This document shows, one piece after another, positions 16,474 through 25,560 of a stretch of DNA of 64,000 bases (position 1 is its first letter; each line of letters opens with the position of its first letter). Location of the stretch: assembly GCA_022820945.1 (NCBI GenBank), contig JAJEEP010000003.1:1-64000 (forward strand). Direction: 5' to 3'. The notes beneath the pieces were generated by a model. It had not been told where the DNA came from. It saw nothing but the letters and a program-made list of their open reading frames with translations, and searched no databases. This DNA is from Alphaproteobacteria bacterium (GTDB taxonomy: Bacteria > Pseudomonadota > Alphaproteobacteria > UBA828). A program made the translations under genes and the position numbers.

Positions 16474-16752
16474 ATGAAGCTAAGCAACCTTTCACGGCAA
16501 TTCCGCCGTTATCTGCGTGCTCGGAAGGCCGTGTCCGCGCTCGAGTACGCCATCCTGGTCGGGGTGATCGCCGTCGGTATCGGCGGCACCCTGCTCGCGT
16601 TCGAGGACCAGGTCACGGAGGCGATCACGGACATCGGCGACGTGGTCGGCGACATGCCCGGCGGCCTGGCCGCTCCGGATCTCGGCGGCGGCGGCAGCAC
16701 CGGCGGCGGCACCACCGGCGGCGGCACCACCGGCGGCAGCACCGGCGGCTAG
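16474..16752 (+). CDS. flp: Flp/Fap-type pilin subunit
   Basis: Major pilin of the Tad pilus, 92 residues. A basic leader (1-19) is followed by the hydrophobic processing and assembly helix VSALEYAILVGVIAVGIGG (20-38). Glu24 and Tyr25 fall at +5 and +6 if cleavage is before V20. The residue before the cut would be Ala19, where Flp pilins normally have Gly. The C-terminus is a low-complexity Gly/Ser/Thr tail of about 23 residues, not usual for Flp, encoded by a DNA repeat. The start is the ATG at 16474 (MKLSNLSRQF); the frame is open further upstream. It is followed by cpaE after about 390 bases, a spacing that would let pilin be expressed at a higher level than the machinery. Confidence 0.85.
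   Translation: MKLSNLSRQFRRYLRARKAVSALEYAILVGVIAVGIGGTLLAFEDQVTEAITDIGDVVGDMPGGLAAPDLGGGGSTGGGTTGGGTTGGSTGG
16684..16750 (+). repeat. GGCGGCGGCACCACC-type tandem repeat in the pilin gene
   Basis: Near-perfect 15-base units built on GGC GGC GGC ACC ACC, with AGC variants, encode the Gly/Thr/Ser tail. Such a repeat can change in copy number by slippage in units that keep the reading frame. Confidence 0.7.
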
Positions 16753-17140
16753 CGAACGCCACAGTGGTCGGTGGGGGGTCCTCCGCCAGATGTGGGAGCC
16801 AACGCTCTCCACGATCGACAGGATCGGGCCCCCTCCGCCATTCCTCGGTGCCAGCTCGTGGCTCGTTTTGCGACGACACCGACCGGTGCGCCGGCGCGGC
16901 GTGGGGAGGGCGATGCGCGATCGTCCTCCCCACCGTTGCGGGTGCTCGGCCTGACATGAAGACCCCGAGACTGGCAGCCTGCAAACGGCCGTGCGGCTCT
17001 TCCCGCCGAAGGCGCAGGGCGTCGCGACGTCTCGTCCCTCGCGGCGCCCTGTTTGCCCCTCGCGCCGCTCGTTGGCCCAGCTTCGGTCGACCGGGAACCG
17101 AACCGTCGGCGACACACCGTTGGATTCAGAAAGCAAACCC
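16753..17140. other. intergenic region between flp and cpaE
   Basis: The cpaE frame is open from a GTG at 16991, but its translation up to 17140 is Arg/Pro-rich and resembles non-coding sequence. No terminator, clear promoter or RNA gene was identified. Confidence 0.45.
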
Positions 17141-19060
17141 GTGATCGCGTTCGATCTGGCCTCCCGCATCAGAGGACTATCGGCAAAAAAGCGTGTCCGC
17201 GCCGAGCCCTTGGCATTCGTCGGCCCCGAGGACGCGTCCGTGGAGGGGCGTCTCGATGCCGACGATGCCGGGGACACGGGAGCCGGCACCCTCGTCTGGG
17301 CGCGCAAGCCGCCCCGAGGAGGCGGGGAGGGAGCGGGACAATCCGAGTCTGCCTCTCCGCAAGCCGAGCCGTTCGCCTCTGCGCCATTCGATGAGAAGGC
17401 CTCATCGGCACCCGGTGAGACAGCGGGCGCGTCGGAAGTCCTGGATGACCGTGACGGGGACTCCGGTCGCGTCGAGCCTTACCGGCTTCCGGTCGAACGC
17501 AGCATGCAGTCCGAGCAATCGGATGACGGTCTGGGCCGCCCGTTTGCACCGGCACCGGGCATGGGCGTCCCCGACCTCGCGGACGACCACGATCGCGAAA
17601 ACGCGGATCGGGATGAGCCGCCCAACGGTCACGGCGCATCGTCGGATGCGACCGGCGTCCTGGACCTCCACGCCGGCCCTTCAGCCGTTCAATCTCCCCA
17701 TGAAGAGACATTCGATGCGCCTACCTCCGAGCCCGACGATACCGAGACACCGGATTTCGGAACCGTCTTCGATGGCGCGAACCTGCAGCAGCATGCAGCG
17801 GCTACGCCTCAAGCCCAGTCCGTAACGCCGATGGACCCCGGCCCCGGTCAGGATTACGAGCTGGGGGTCGAGGCTCGAGCCGATCGCACCGGCCTGGCCG
17901 ATCTCCCGCTGGCCGCGATTGCCTTCGCCACCGATCCCGATACGGAACACACCCTCCGCGAGAGCCTCCAGGATCGCGACCTGCCGTTCTTCGGCTGTCA
18001 GGAGCCTCAGATCCGGCACGGAGACCTGCGCGCCGCGATCGACGCGCTGAGCAAGAGGCGTTCGGTGAAACTCGCAATCGTTGACATCGATGGGTCCCCC
18101 TACCCGGTGGGCGCGCTCCACGAAATGGCCGGGATCTGCGAGGAGGGAACGATCGTCATCGCAGTCGGCTCGACCGACTCCGCGAAGCTCGGGCGGGAGC
18201 TGCTGATTGCCGGCGTGAGCGATTATCTGGTCAAGCCGATCGCGGCGAACGCGGTGCACGAGGCGATCGATCATGCCACCGCGCCTGAGGAGGATGCCCG
18301 CTCGTACGGTACCGTGGCGGGTTTCGCGGGAACCGGCGGAAGCGGATCGACCACGCTCGCGGCGGCGGTGGCCATCGAGGCGGCGAGGCAGGGGCGTTAT
18401 GTGTCGGTGCTCGACCTCAATCGCACCGTTGGCGCGGCAGCGTTGGCCCTCGATGTCGAGCCGCCTACCGGACTCGACCAGCTCTTCGAGCTGGCTGCGC
18501 ATGGAAGCGCCGACTTGGAAATCGTGGACACGGTAAGGGTCAGTCGCTCGGACCGGATTGCAGTCTACGCCTACAAGCCGAATGCCGCGCTCCCCTCCAT
18601 ACCGGATGTCTCTGCAGTGAACTGGCTGGTCACACAATTGAGCCTGCGCTCGCAACTGGTCGTTGTCGACGGGCTCGACGATCCGGTGTCCTGCGTTGAC
18701 GTCCTCGGCAAGGTCGACACGCCGGTTCTCGTTTACGAGCCGACGAATGCCGGTTTCAGGCGTGCCGCGCGCATCCTCGGTCTGCTCCGCGATAACCCGG
18801 CGGTCGTTCTGGTGGAGAATTGTGCGCGTTCGATCAAGCGAAAGAGGCGCACGCACTCGCCCGACGCGGCAGGGCTGGAACGACAGCCGGACATCGTCGT
18901 CCCGTTCGAGCCGTCTCTCCCCGAGACTTCGAACCGAGGCTGGCCTGAAGGCCGGTTGCCGCGCTCTCTGCGTAAACCGCTGGACAGCCTCGTCGACCGA
19001 ATACTTGCGTCTCCCGTTGAGGGCGAGCCCGCACTGTCTCAGTCTGCCCGGAGGACCTGA
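17141..19060 (+). CDS. cpaE: Tad pilus localisation ATPase-like protein, CpaE/TadZ family
   Basis: About 639 residues from the GTG at 17141; the start is uncertain (GTG 16991 and TTG 17120 are also in frame) and no strong ribosome binding site helps. The first 250 or so residues are acidic and low-complexity. Then comes an atypical receiver-like domain (about 260-380, SDYLVKPIAANAVHEA) and a MinD/ParA-like ATPase domain with the deviant Walker motif FAGTGGSGSTTLAAA. CpaE/TadZ proteins position the Tad machinery at the cell pole. Usual length is 370-530 residues, so the N-terminal extension is unusual. The gene is followed 2 bases later by cpaF, so the two are probably co-translated. Confidence 0.8.
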   Translation: MIAFDLASRIRGLSAKKRVRAEPLAFVGPEDASVEGRLDADDAGDTGAGTLVWARKPPRGGGEGAGQSESASPQAEPFASAPFDEKASSAPGETAGASEVLDDRDGDSGRVEPYRLPVERSMQSEQSDDGLGRPFAPAPGMGVPDLADDHDRENADRDEPPNGHGASSDATGVLDLHAGPSAVQSPHEETFDAPTSEPDDTETPDFGTVFDGANLQQHAAATPQAQSVTPMDPGPGQDYELGVEARADRTGLADLPLAAIAFATDPDTEHTLRESLQDRDLPFFGCQEPQIRHGDLRAAIDALSKRRSVKLAIVDIDGSPYPVGALHEMAGICEEGTIVIAVGSTDSAKLGRELLIAGVSDYLVKPIAANAVHEAIDHATAPEEDARSYGTVAGFAGTGGSGSTTLAAAVAIEAARQGRYVSVLDLNRTVGAAALALDVEPPTGLDQLFELAAHGSADLEIVDTVRVSRSDRIAVYAYKPNAALPSIPDVSAVNWLVTQLSLRSQLVVVDGLDDPVSCVDVLGKVDTPVLVYEPTNAGFRRAARILGLLRDNPAVVLVENCARSIKRKRRTHSPDAAGLERQPDIVVPFEPSLPETSNRGWPEGRLPRSLRKPLDSLVDRILASPVEGEPALSQSARRT

Positions 19061-19062
19061 AG

Positions 19063-20463
19063 ATGTCCGGCCGCGCCTTTGGCCGCCGAGCTCGACAGAG
19101 CGTTCCGTCGTCGGCTCCCAACCCTTCGGAGTCTCTGGCGACCGCTCCGCCCGAGACGAGAGAGGCCGCGAGTCCGCCCAGGCGCGGTGCAGTGACGGAT
19201 TCGGTGATCGCCGACGTCGCAGCCCAGATCCATCCGACCATCGTCAAGTCGCTGAACATGACGAAGATCGAGGATCTCGACAAAGACACTCTCTCGTCGC
19301 AGCTCTTCGATTTTCTCGAAACGAGCCAGACCAGCGCGGCGGAACTGGGGCCGGTCGACCGGCAGCGTGTCGTTACCCAGCTCGTCCAGGACATAAAGGG
19401 TCTGGGGCCCATCGAGCCTCTGCTTGGCGATCCCCACGTCTCGGACATCCTGATCAACGGTGTGGACAACGTATACGTCGAACGGCGCGGCCAGCTTGAG
19501 CAGGTCGAAGTGCGTTTTCGCGATGACCAGCACCTGTTGACGATCGCTCAGAGGATCGCCGGTTGGGTCGGTCGCCGCGTGGACGAGTCGAGCCCGATGG
19601 TCGATGCGCGCCTGCCCGACGGGTCTCGCGTCAACATAATAATTCCACCGCTGGCGCTCGACGGCGCAGCGGTTTCGATCCGGCGATTCGTGGTGCGCGG
19701 TACGAGCCTCTTGGAGATGGCCGAGCGTCACGTGCTTTCGCGGTCCATGGCAATGATGTTTGGAGTCGCGGTGAAGTCCCGGCTCAACATCCTGGTCAGT
19801 GGCGGCACCGGTGTCGGCAAGACCACGTTCATGAACGCGCTGTCGCGGGAAATCGGCCACAACGAACGACTGATCACGATCGAGGACGCGGCGGAACTCC
19901 AGCTGCAGCAGCCGCATGTGATCCGGCTCGAGACCAGGACCATGAGCGCGGAGGGCACCGGGCAGATCACCATGCGCGAACTGCTCATAAACACGCTCCG
20001 GATGCGCCCCGATCGCATCATCGTTGGCGAGGTGCGCGGCTCGGAAGCCCGGGAAATGCTTCATGCCATGAACACCGGTCACCCCGGCTCCATGTGCACC
20101 CTTCACGCCAACAGCCCCCGCGATGCCCTGACCCGTCTCGAGAACATGCTCCTGATGAGCGGCGATACGCCGATCCCGGTCCTGCGGCACCAGATCGCTT
20201 CCAGTATCGACGTCGTCGTGCAGCTCGAGCGGCTTCGTTCGGGGCACCGCTGCGTGAGCAGCATTACCAATGTCGTCGGTATCGAGAACGACATCCTCAC
20301 GACGGAGGAGATCTGGCGGCGGTGTCCCGGAGACGACAAGCACGTCTTCGAGACCTCCGGGCGGTTGCCGTCGTGGATCGACGCGGTCGACGCAGTCAAC
20401 CTGCGAGAGCCCCTCATGGCCGCAATCAATGGCGATCCCAAGATGGGGGAGGCAGAACTTTGA
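19063..20463 (+). CDS. cpaF: Tad secretion ATPase, CpaF/TadA
   Basis: Hexameric type II/IV secretion ATPase that drives pilus assembly, 466 residues. Walker A is GGTGVGKTT (247-255); the aspartate and histidine boxes (ITIEDAAELQL; GHPGSMCTLHANSPRDAL) and the Walker B region (RPDRIIVGEVRG) are all intact. The first 45 residues are a Ser/Pro/Arg-rich tail not shared with the family. The stop codon TGA overlaps the ATG of tadB (TGATG), a sign of translational coupling. Length and motifs are those of a functional CpaF. Confidence 0.93.
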   Translation: MSGRAFGRRARQSVPSSAPNPSESLATAPPETREAASPPRRGAVTDSVIADVAAQIHPTIVKSLNMTKIEDLDKDTLSSQLFDFLETSQTSAAELGPVDRQRVVTQLVQDIKGLGPIEPLLGDPHVSDILINGVDNVYVERRGQLEQVEVRFRDDQHLLTIAQRIAGWVGRRVDESSPMVDARLPDGSRVNIIIPPLALDGAAVSIRRFVVRGTSLLEMAERHVLSRSMAMMFGVAVKSRLNILVSGGTGVGKTTFMNALSREIGHNERLITIEDAAELQLQQPHVIRLETRTMSAEGTGQITMRELLINTLRMRPDRIIVGEVRGSEAREMLHAMNTGHPGSMCTLHANSPRDALTRLENMLLMSGDTPIPVLRHQIASSIDVVVQLERLRSGHRCVSSITNVVGIENDILTTEEIWRRCPGDDKHVFETSGRLPSWIDAVDAVNLREPLMAAINGDPKMGEAEL

Positions 20464-21410
20464 TGCTGCTTCTCTTCGCAATCGGCGGCGGCGTCTGGCT
20501 CGCGGTCCTGGCCGTTGGCATCGTCTTGTGGGGGCGTTCGCGAGACCGGCGATTGCGTGAACGGATCAAGCAGGCCGCCCACCCGCTTTCCCAGGGCGCC
20601 AAAGCCGAAATCGAGCCCGAGGAGAGCATCTTCCGCCAGACCGAGCGCCGCTCGCGACTGTCGAGGGCCATCAATGCGCGCTACTCGCTGATCGAACCCC
20701 GCCGCGCTATTCCGATGATGATCCTCGCGGCGGCCGGCGCCTGCATCGCGGCATGGTTCGGGATGTGGTTCCTGCAGTTTGAGCCGGGCTGGTGGATCAT
20801 ACCGTTGCTCTGCCTGGTGGCTTACGTCGCGGCCCGGATGACGGCGTCGCTGCTGCAAAAGCGCAAGGAAGCCGAGTTCATCCGCCAATTTCCCGAAGTC
20901 GTCGATCAGATCGTGCGCCTGGCCCGTGCAGGCGTGCCTCCTCTCGAAGCGATATCCGTCGTCGCCCAGGACTCTCCGCCGCCGGCGGGGCCGGCCCTGC
21001 AAGAGGTTTGCGAGGGTCTCAATGCAGGACTCGATGCCGAGACCGCGCTCAGCCTGACCTCCCGTCGAATCAAGCTTGCCGAGTTCACGCTGTTCGCCTC
21101 CGTCATTCGCCTGCAACGCCGGTCCGGCGGCGGGATCACAGCTTCGTTCTCGAATCTTGCCAACACGCTTCGGGAGAACCGCACCATCGCGCTCAAGGCG
21201 CGCGCCTCCACCGCACAGACGCGCCTGACCCTGATGGTGCTGACCGCCATGCCGGCGTTGGTGCTGGTGGGGCAATCTTTCATCTCGCCCGAGTCCGTCG
21301 ACATCCTGTTCGAAACGGACCAGGGAGTTTTCATGCTGCGTCTGGGAATCGGAATGATTGTCGTCGGCCTGCTCGTCGCGCGCAGCATCGGTGCGCGCTT
21401 TCAGCAGTGA
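20463..21410 (+). CDS. tadB: Tad platform protein TadB
   Basis: Inner-membrane platform protein of the GspF/TadB family, 315 residues. It has an N-terminal helix (about 2-22), two helices near 80-120, a cytoplasmic T2SSF domain (about 150-275, with FPEVVDQIVRLARAG and LQRRSGGGI) and a C-terminal hydrophobic segment. With TadC it anchors CpaF to the membrane. The start is the ATG that overlaps the cpaF stop codon; an open frame exists upstream only because it runs antiphase to cpaF. Confidence 0.9.
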   Translation: MLLLFAIGGGVWLAVLAVGIVLWGRSRDRRLRERIKQAAHPLSQGAKAEIEPEESIFRQTERRSRLSRAINARYSLIEPRRAIPMMILAAAGACIAAWFGMWFLQFEPGWWIIPLLCLVAYVAARMTASLLQKRKEAEFIRQFPEVVDQIVRLARAGVPPLEAISVVAQDSPPPAGPALQEVCEGLNAGLDAETALSLTSRRIKLAEFTLFASVIRLQRRSGGGITASFSNLANTLRENRTIALKARASTAQTRLTLMVLTAMPALVLVGQSFISPESVDILFETDQGVFMLRLGIGMIVVGLLVARSIGARFQQ

Positions 21411-21422
21411 GAGTCGCGGGGA

Positions 21423-22400
21423 ATGACCATGTCCGCATCCATGCTGGTGATCGTGGGGTTAATTTCGAGCGGCGTTCTCCTGACGTTCTTGTCCCCGCTC
21501 GTCTTCCGCGAAACGAAGCGCTCGCGCTCCCTCGACCGGCGGCTTGGGGTCGCGCGCCGTCAGGCGGGAATGCCTGCCACGAAGATTACGCGCTGGCGTG
21601 TGGGAGACACCGCCGGCATGTCCCTGCGGGCGCTCGGTCTGAGCTTGGCGCGCCTCGGTTCGATGCTGATTCCGATCAGTGGCAAGGAGCGCGACAAGAT
21701 CGCGCGGCTGCTCCTGAACGCGGGCTTCGACCGGCAGGATGCGCTCTCGCTCTTTCTCTCCGTGAAGCTCGGATGCGCGCTGATCTTCGCCAGCCTGGCT
21801 GCTACGGTCGCGTTGCAGCTGGAAATCGTCAGCGAAAACACGCTGCTGGTTGTCGTCGCGGGCGCCCTCGGGCTGGTCGTCGGCGGCATCTCGCCGGAGT
21901 ACGTGTTGCGAAAGCTCGCCGCCCATCGCCAGCGCAAGATGGAGGCAGCGCTTCCTCACGCTCTCGATCTGCTGGTGATGTGTCTCGAAACCGGCCTCAC
22001 GTTCGAGCGGGCGCTCGCCATTGTGGCTGAAGAGCTCAGGGTCATCGAAAAGAACCTGGCGAATGAGTTCCGAATAATCGACGCGGAGATGCGTGTCGGA
22101 AGGGATCGGCGCAGCGTCCTGCAGGACTACTACCAGGGCTGCGAGATGGACGGTCTCCGGGATCTCTCGATGGCCGTGATTCAGGGCGATCGATACGGCA
22201 CGCCGGTGGCGCAGGCGACCAGGAACATCGCAGAGGGCGAGCGGGTTCAACGGGCCGCGAGAATCACTGCGCAAGCCGCACGGCTGCCAGCGCTCATGAC
22301 CTTGCCGATGCTGCTGTTCGTCGTGCCGGGCACGATGGTTCTCGTTGCCGGACCCGCGTTCCTAAACGCGCTTACCGCACTCTCGGGACTGGGGAAATAG
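21423..22400 (+). CDS. tadC: Tad platform protein TadC
   Basis: Second platform protein of the pilus, 325 residues, same T2SSF fold. Visible are an N-terminal helix (about 8-25), a central helix pair (about 115-155), and the cytoplasmic core EAALPHALDLLVMCLETGL, then MAVIQGDRYGTPVAQA and a C-terminal hydrophobic stretch. It starts 12 bases after tadB, with GAGTCGCGGGG upstream. ATG 21423 and ATG 21429 are both possible. Confidence 0.9.
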   Translation: MTMSASMLVIVGLISSGVLLTFLSPLVFRETKRSRSLDRRLGVARRQAGMPATKITRWRVGDTAGMSLRALGLSLARLGSMLIPISGKERDKIARLLLNAGFDRQDALSLFLSVKLGCALIFASLAATVALQLEIVSENTLLVVVAGALGLVVGGISPEYVLRKLAAHRQRKMEAALPHALDLLVMCLETGLTFERALAIVAEELRVIEKNLANEFRIIDAEMRVGRDRRSVLQDYYQGCEMDGLRDLSMAVIQGDRYGTPVAQATRNIAEGERVQRAARITAQAARLPALMTLPMLLFVVPGTMVLVAGPAFLNALTALSGLGK

Positions 22401-22549
22401 CATGTGCGCCAGGTGCCGCCGGATCGTCGATGCGTGCGCGGGCAAGCCGCGCCGGCGTATGGCGGCACGCCGATCCACGTGGCACCGACCCGAGTCGGCG
22501 TGGCGTCGCGGTCTCGCCAGCGAGGCCCAAGGAGCGTGAGACGGGGCAC

Positions 22550-23017
22550 ATGGAAAATATCGATCTTTGGTTGCTGGAAGGAGGTGCCTGCGTTCTGTTC
22601 GCCGTCAGCATGGCGACCGATCTGAGACGCCGGCAGATTCCCAACACCGTTCCGGTCCTGCTGCTCGCGCTGTTCGGGGCTTATGCCTTTACCGACACGA
22701 TCGGTTCGCTTGGCTCGCTCTGGCCGCATCTCGTCATCGGCGTCGTCATGCTCGGCGTGGGGTTTGTGCTTTACCTGACCGGGAGCCTTGGGGCGGGCGA
22801 CGGCAAGTTGCTGGCTGTGGCCGGTCTTTGGGTGGGGCTCGCCGACATGAGGTTGTTCCTGTTCGGCTTGGGAACGGCCGCGCTCGCACTTTGCGTCTTC
22901 GTCATGCTGCCGTTCGCGACAACGAGGAGCATGCGCAGGAACCTGCCGTTCGCGCTTGCGATCGCTCCGGCGGCCATGGCCGCCATCATCGTACGCTCCG
23001 CGTCGCACGGACCTTAG
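22550..23017 (+). CDS. cpaA: prepilin peptidase, CpaA/TadV (A24 aspartic protease)
   Basis: Membrane protease that cuts the Flp leader and the pseudopilins, 155 residues with about five membrane segments. Both catalytic aspartates are seen: D24 in MATDLRRRQIPN and D84 in the family motif GAGDGK. As in other Tad peptidases, the methyltransferase domain of PilD is absent. The ATG at 22550 is used; AAGGAG is 16 bases upstream, a little far. About 150 bases separate it from tadC. Confidence 0.88.
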   Translation: MENIDLWLLEGGACVLFAVSMATDLRRRQIPNTVPVLLLALFGAYAFTDTIGSLGSLWPHLVIGVVMLGVGFVLYLTGSLGAGDGKLLAVAGLWVGLADMRLFLFGLGTAALALCVFVMLPFATTRSMRRNLPFALAIAPAAMAAIIVRSASHGP

Positions 23018-23035
23018 CGGGGGAGGCTTCGTCCG

Positions 23036-23992
23036 ATGCAACGATATCGAACCGTAATCTTGCTGGTGCTGCTCGGCCTCCTGCCCCTGATCGCGGCTGT
23101 CTTCGTCGCGCGTCTGTTCCTGTTCAACGAACCGGTCCAACCCGCGCAGGCAGAGGTCGCTCCGGTCGAGCCTGTACCGGAACCCGTCGAGGTCGTGGAT
23201 ACCACCGAGGTGCTCGTAGCGGCACGTCACTTGCCGCTCGGCACGCTGCTGGGGGAGGAGGATCTCGGCGTGCGCGAGGTCGACATCGGCGCCGTTCGTT
23301 CGCATCATGTCGAGGTCGGCAGGAAGATCAAACCAACCGCGCTGTTCGGTCACGCCATGCGCCGAGAGGTCGGGGCCGGAGAGTGGCTCACGTGGTCGGC
23401 CGTGGTCGGACCGGGCCAGCGCGGCTTCCTGGCGGCAGCGCTCAGGCCCGGCATGCGCGCGGTAACGATCCAACTGGGGAAGGGGGCCCGGCACGCCGGG
23501 CTGATCGATCCGGGCGACCGCGTCGACGTGCTACTCACGGCCCTGATCGAGGCCACGCCGGACGCCAGTCCGCAGAGGGTATTCTCGCGCACGATCATCG
23601 AGAACGTCAGGGTCGTTGCCGTGGACCGCCGAATCGAAATGGGCGTCCCGTCGGGCAACTCGACGGACCAGACAATCGAGCGCACCGAAATCGTCACCGC
23701 CACCCTCGAGGTCTCACCGGATCAAGCCAACCGCCTGGTGCTCGGCGAACGTGAGGGCAGTCTTTCCCTTGCGGTTCGTTCGCTCGCGGTCACGGCCTCA
23801 CCTCACGACGGTGGAACGCCAATAGGCCTGAACGAGATCATGGCCCTGCCGCTGCCGAGCAATGGGGACGACGCGGAGGATTCGGAACCACTCGATGCGG
23901 AAAGGATCGGGTCCGAACGGGTCGTGCGCGTCATTCGCGGCGACCAGGAAATCAACGAGGTGTTTTCCGATTTCGAGAACGCAACCGATTGA
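23036..23992 (+). CDS. cpaB: Tad pilus assembly protein CpaB/RcpC
   Basis: Periplasmic protein of 318 residues anchored by an N-terminal helix (7-30). After a Pro/Glu/Val-rich linker comes an SAF domain (about 58-125, VLVAARHLPLGTLLGEEDLG) and the RcpC domain (about 130-260, GMRAVTIQLGK and GDRVDVLLTA). CpaB proteins are thought to work with the secretin at the outer membrane. No secretin gene follows here, although cpaB usually precedes cpaC. The ATG lies 18 bases after the peptidase stop. Confidence 0.88.
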   Translation: MQRYRTVILLVLLGLLPLIAAVFVARLFLFNEPVQPAQAEVAPVEPVPEPVEVVDTTEVLVAARHLPLGTLLGEEDLGVREVDIGAVRSHHVEVGRKIKPTALFGHAMRREVGAGEWLTWSAVVGPGQRGFLAAALRPGMRAVTIQLGKGARHAGLIDPGDRVDVLLTALIEATPDASPQRVFSRTIIENVRVVAVDRRIEMGVPSGNSTDQTIERTEIVTATLEVSPDQANRLVLGEREGSLSLAVRSLAVTASPHDGGTPIGLNEIMALPLPSNGDDAEDSEPLDAERIGSERVVRVIRGDQEINEVFSDFENATD

Positions 23993-24221
23993 TATCCCGA
24001 TATAGCCCAAGCTGCCGCCGGCGGGGTAAGCGCCCTCTCACGCATCCCATTTGAGAACCCGAGCGCTCAACGCCAAGTGATTTAGGAGGCCGCGTCGAGT
24101 GCCGGCCGAGTGGGCTGGGGACGGACGGCGGCGGCGGGCGGGGCGGTCGATGACGACGCGTTGGCGAGCGGCCTTCGCGGCGAGCCGAAGCACTCTGAAT
24201 TGCGCCGCCCGCCGGTCCGGT

Positions 24222-25223
24222 TCAGCGCTTCCGGCGGGGCGGAGAATCGTTCTGTGCCGAAGCGGCATCGGGCTTGGCATTCCGCGCTCCAGTCGCGGCC
24301 AATTCCTGCGACACCACCTCTCGGATGATCCGCTGTAACTGGACGAGAGCCGACAGGGATCTTGACGATCGCCTCATGATCAGTCCTGTGCGGTGTCGTC
24401 GTCTGCCCATGTCGGTTGGCAGGGGCTTGAGCGAGACACCGGGCAGCTTGTCGATGACGTTCAGGGGGAGATAGGAGAGGTAGCAGCCTTCCTGCATCAT
24501 GGAGAGACCGGTCAGGTTGGATCGCACGATCGCTTTCACCCGTTTCTTGGTCCGGCTCTCGAGCTCGCTCATGACGTGGGCCAGGGAAGGCAGGTTGTCG
24601 CAGTCCGTTTCCCCGTTCGAGACCGCGTCGTATTCGATCCAGGGATAGGCGGTCAGTTTTGCGCAGTTGATCTTCGTGGTGTGCAGGGGATGGCTCTCGT
24701 GGGCCACGATGCCCCAGGTCATGTCGAGCACCCGCTCCGGCAGGAGAAGCGGCGACCATTCCCCGTTGCCGCCGATACTGCCGCAATGCAGGTCGCTTTC
24801 GCCGGAGATCAGCGATTGAATGCCGTCGGCATAGGTCGCGGCCCGCAGCTTCAGTTCGACATCGGGATGCTTCTCGTGGAACTTGTAGATCGTGGCGGGG
24901 ACGACGGTATCGGCCCAGATTTGATCGGCGGTGATCGACAGCATTCCGGTGTGCCCGGAGAGTGTGGAGCATATTTCCTGCTCGGCGCTTTCGATTTCTC
25001 GCAGGATGTGCCGGGCTCGCTCTGCCACCATGCTTCCCAGGGGCGTCAGGCGGACGCCGGTTGAGCTACGCTCGAACAGCTTGCCTTTGAACTGCTCCTC
25101 GAGCTTGCAAATGATGCGGGACAGGGCCGGCTGCGAAATGGCGATCTTCTCGGCGGCGCCGAGAATCGACCCTGTATCCGCCACTGCAAGAAACTTCGCC
25201 AGCTCGTGGCGCTTGTCGAACAT
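24222..25223 (-). CDS. LysR-family transcriptional regulator
   Basis: A 333-residue regulator. The N-terminal winged helix-turn-helix (about 5-65) contains ADTGSILGAAEKIAISQPAL and LSRIICKLEEQF; the rest is a substrate-binding-like effector domain (about 95-300). The start is the ATG at 25221-25223, preceded by GGGGAGAT; the longer frame lacks a ribosome binding site. The C-terminus is basic and low-complexity. It is inserted between cpaB (convergent) and the tadE-like genes (same strand). LysR proteins usually control a divergent neighbour, but none is present, so its target is unclear. Confidence 0.88.
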   Translation of the reverse strand: MFDKRHELAKFLAVADTGSILGAAEKIAISQPALSRIICKLEEQFKGKLFERSSTGVRLTPLGSMVAERARHILREIESAEQEICSTLSGHTGMLSITADQIWADTVVPATIYKFHEKHPDVELKLRAATYADGIQSLISGESDLHCGSIGGNGEWSPLLLPERVLDMTWGIVAHESHPLHTTKINCAKLTAYPWIEYDAVSNGETDCDNLPSLAHVMSELESRTKKRVKAIVRSNLTGLSMMQEGCYLSYLPLNVIDKLPGVSLKPLPTDMGRRRHRTGLIMRRSSRSLSALVQLQRIIREVVSQELAATGARNAKPDAASAQNDSPPRRKR

Positions 25224-25560
25224 GGTATCTCCCCACCACCCATACCGATCGATCTGACGTCGACAGCCCTGTTTTTCGTTTTGGGTCGGTCGACAATCCA
25301 GATCGAACACAAGAAGCGCGAATGTCGTCTGTACGGTCCGCGCGTGGAAATACAAATTCATTTATATATATGCTTTTTGATTATATCAACATGGCAAATC
25401 TATGGCGGCCCGCCCGGCTCACGCGGCTGCTCCGCAGCCGTGCAACCATTGCTGCGACGCTTCGCGCCGGAGAAGACGGCTCGACACTAGTGCCTGATTT
25501 CGAGGACTTGCGGGCAGAAGCCGCCGGTGCAGGGTGATGGACACAGCGCGGCGGCCGCCC
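25224..25560. other. AT-rich intergenic region upstream of the LysR gene
   Basis: No gene supported. A strongly AT-rich core at about 25350-25400 (CATTTATATATATGC and TTTTGATTATATCAAC) stands out from the GC-rich surroundings and is a likely promoter or regulator site. Confidence 0.5.
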
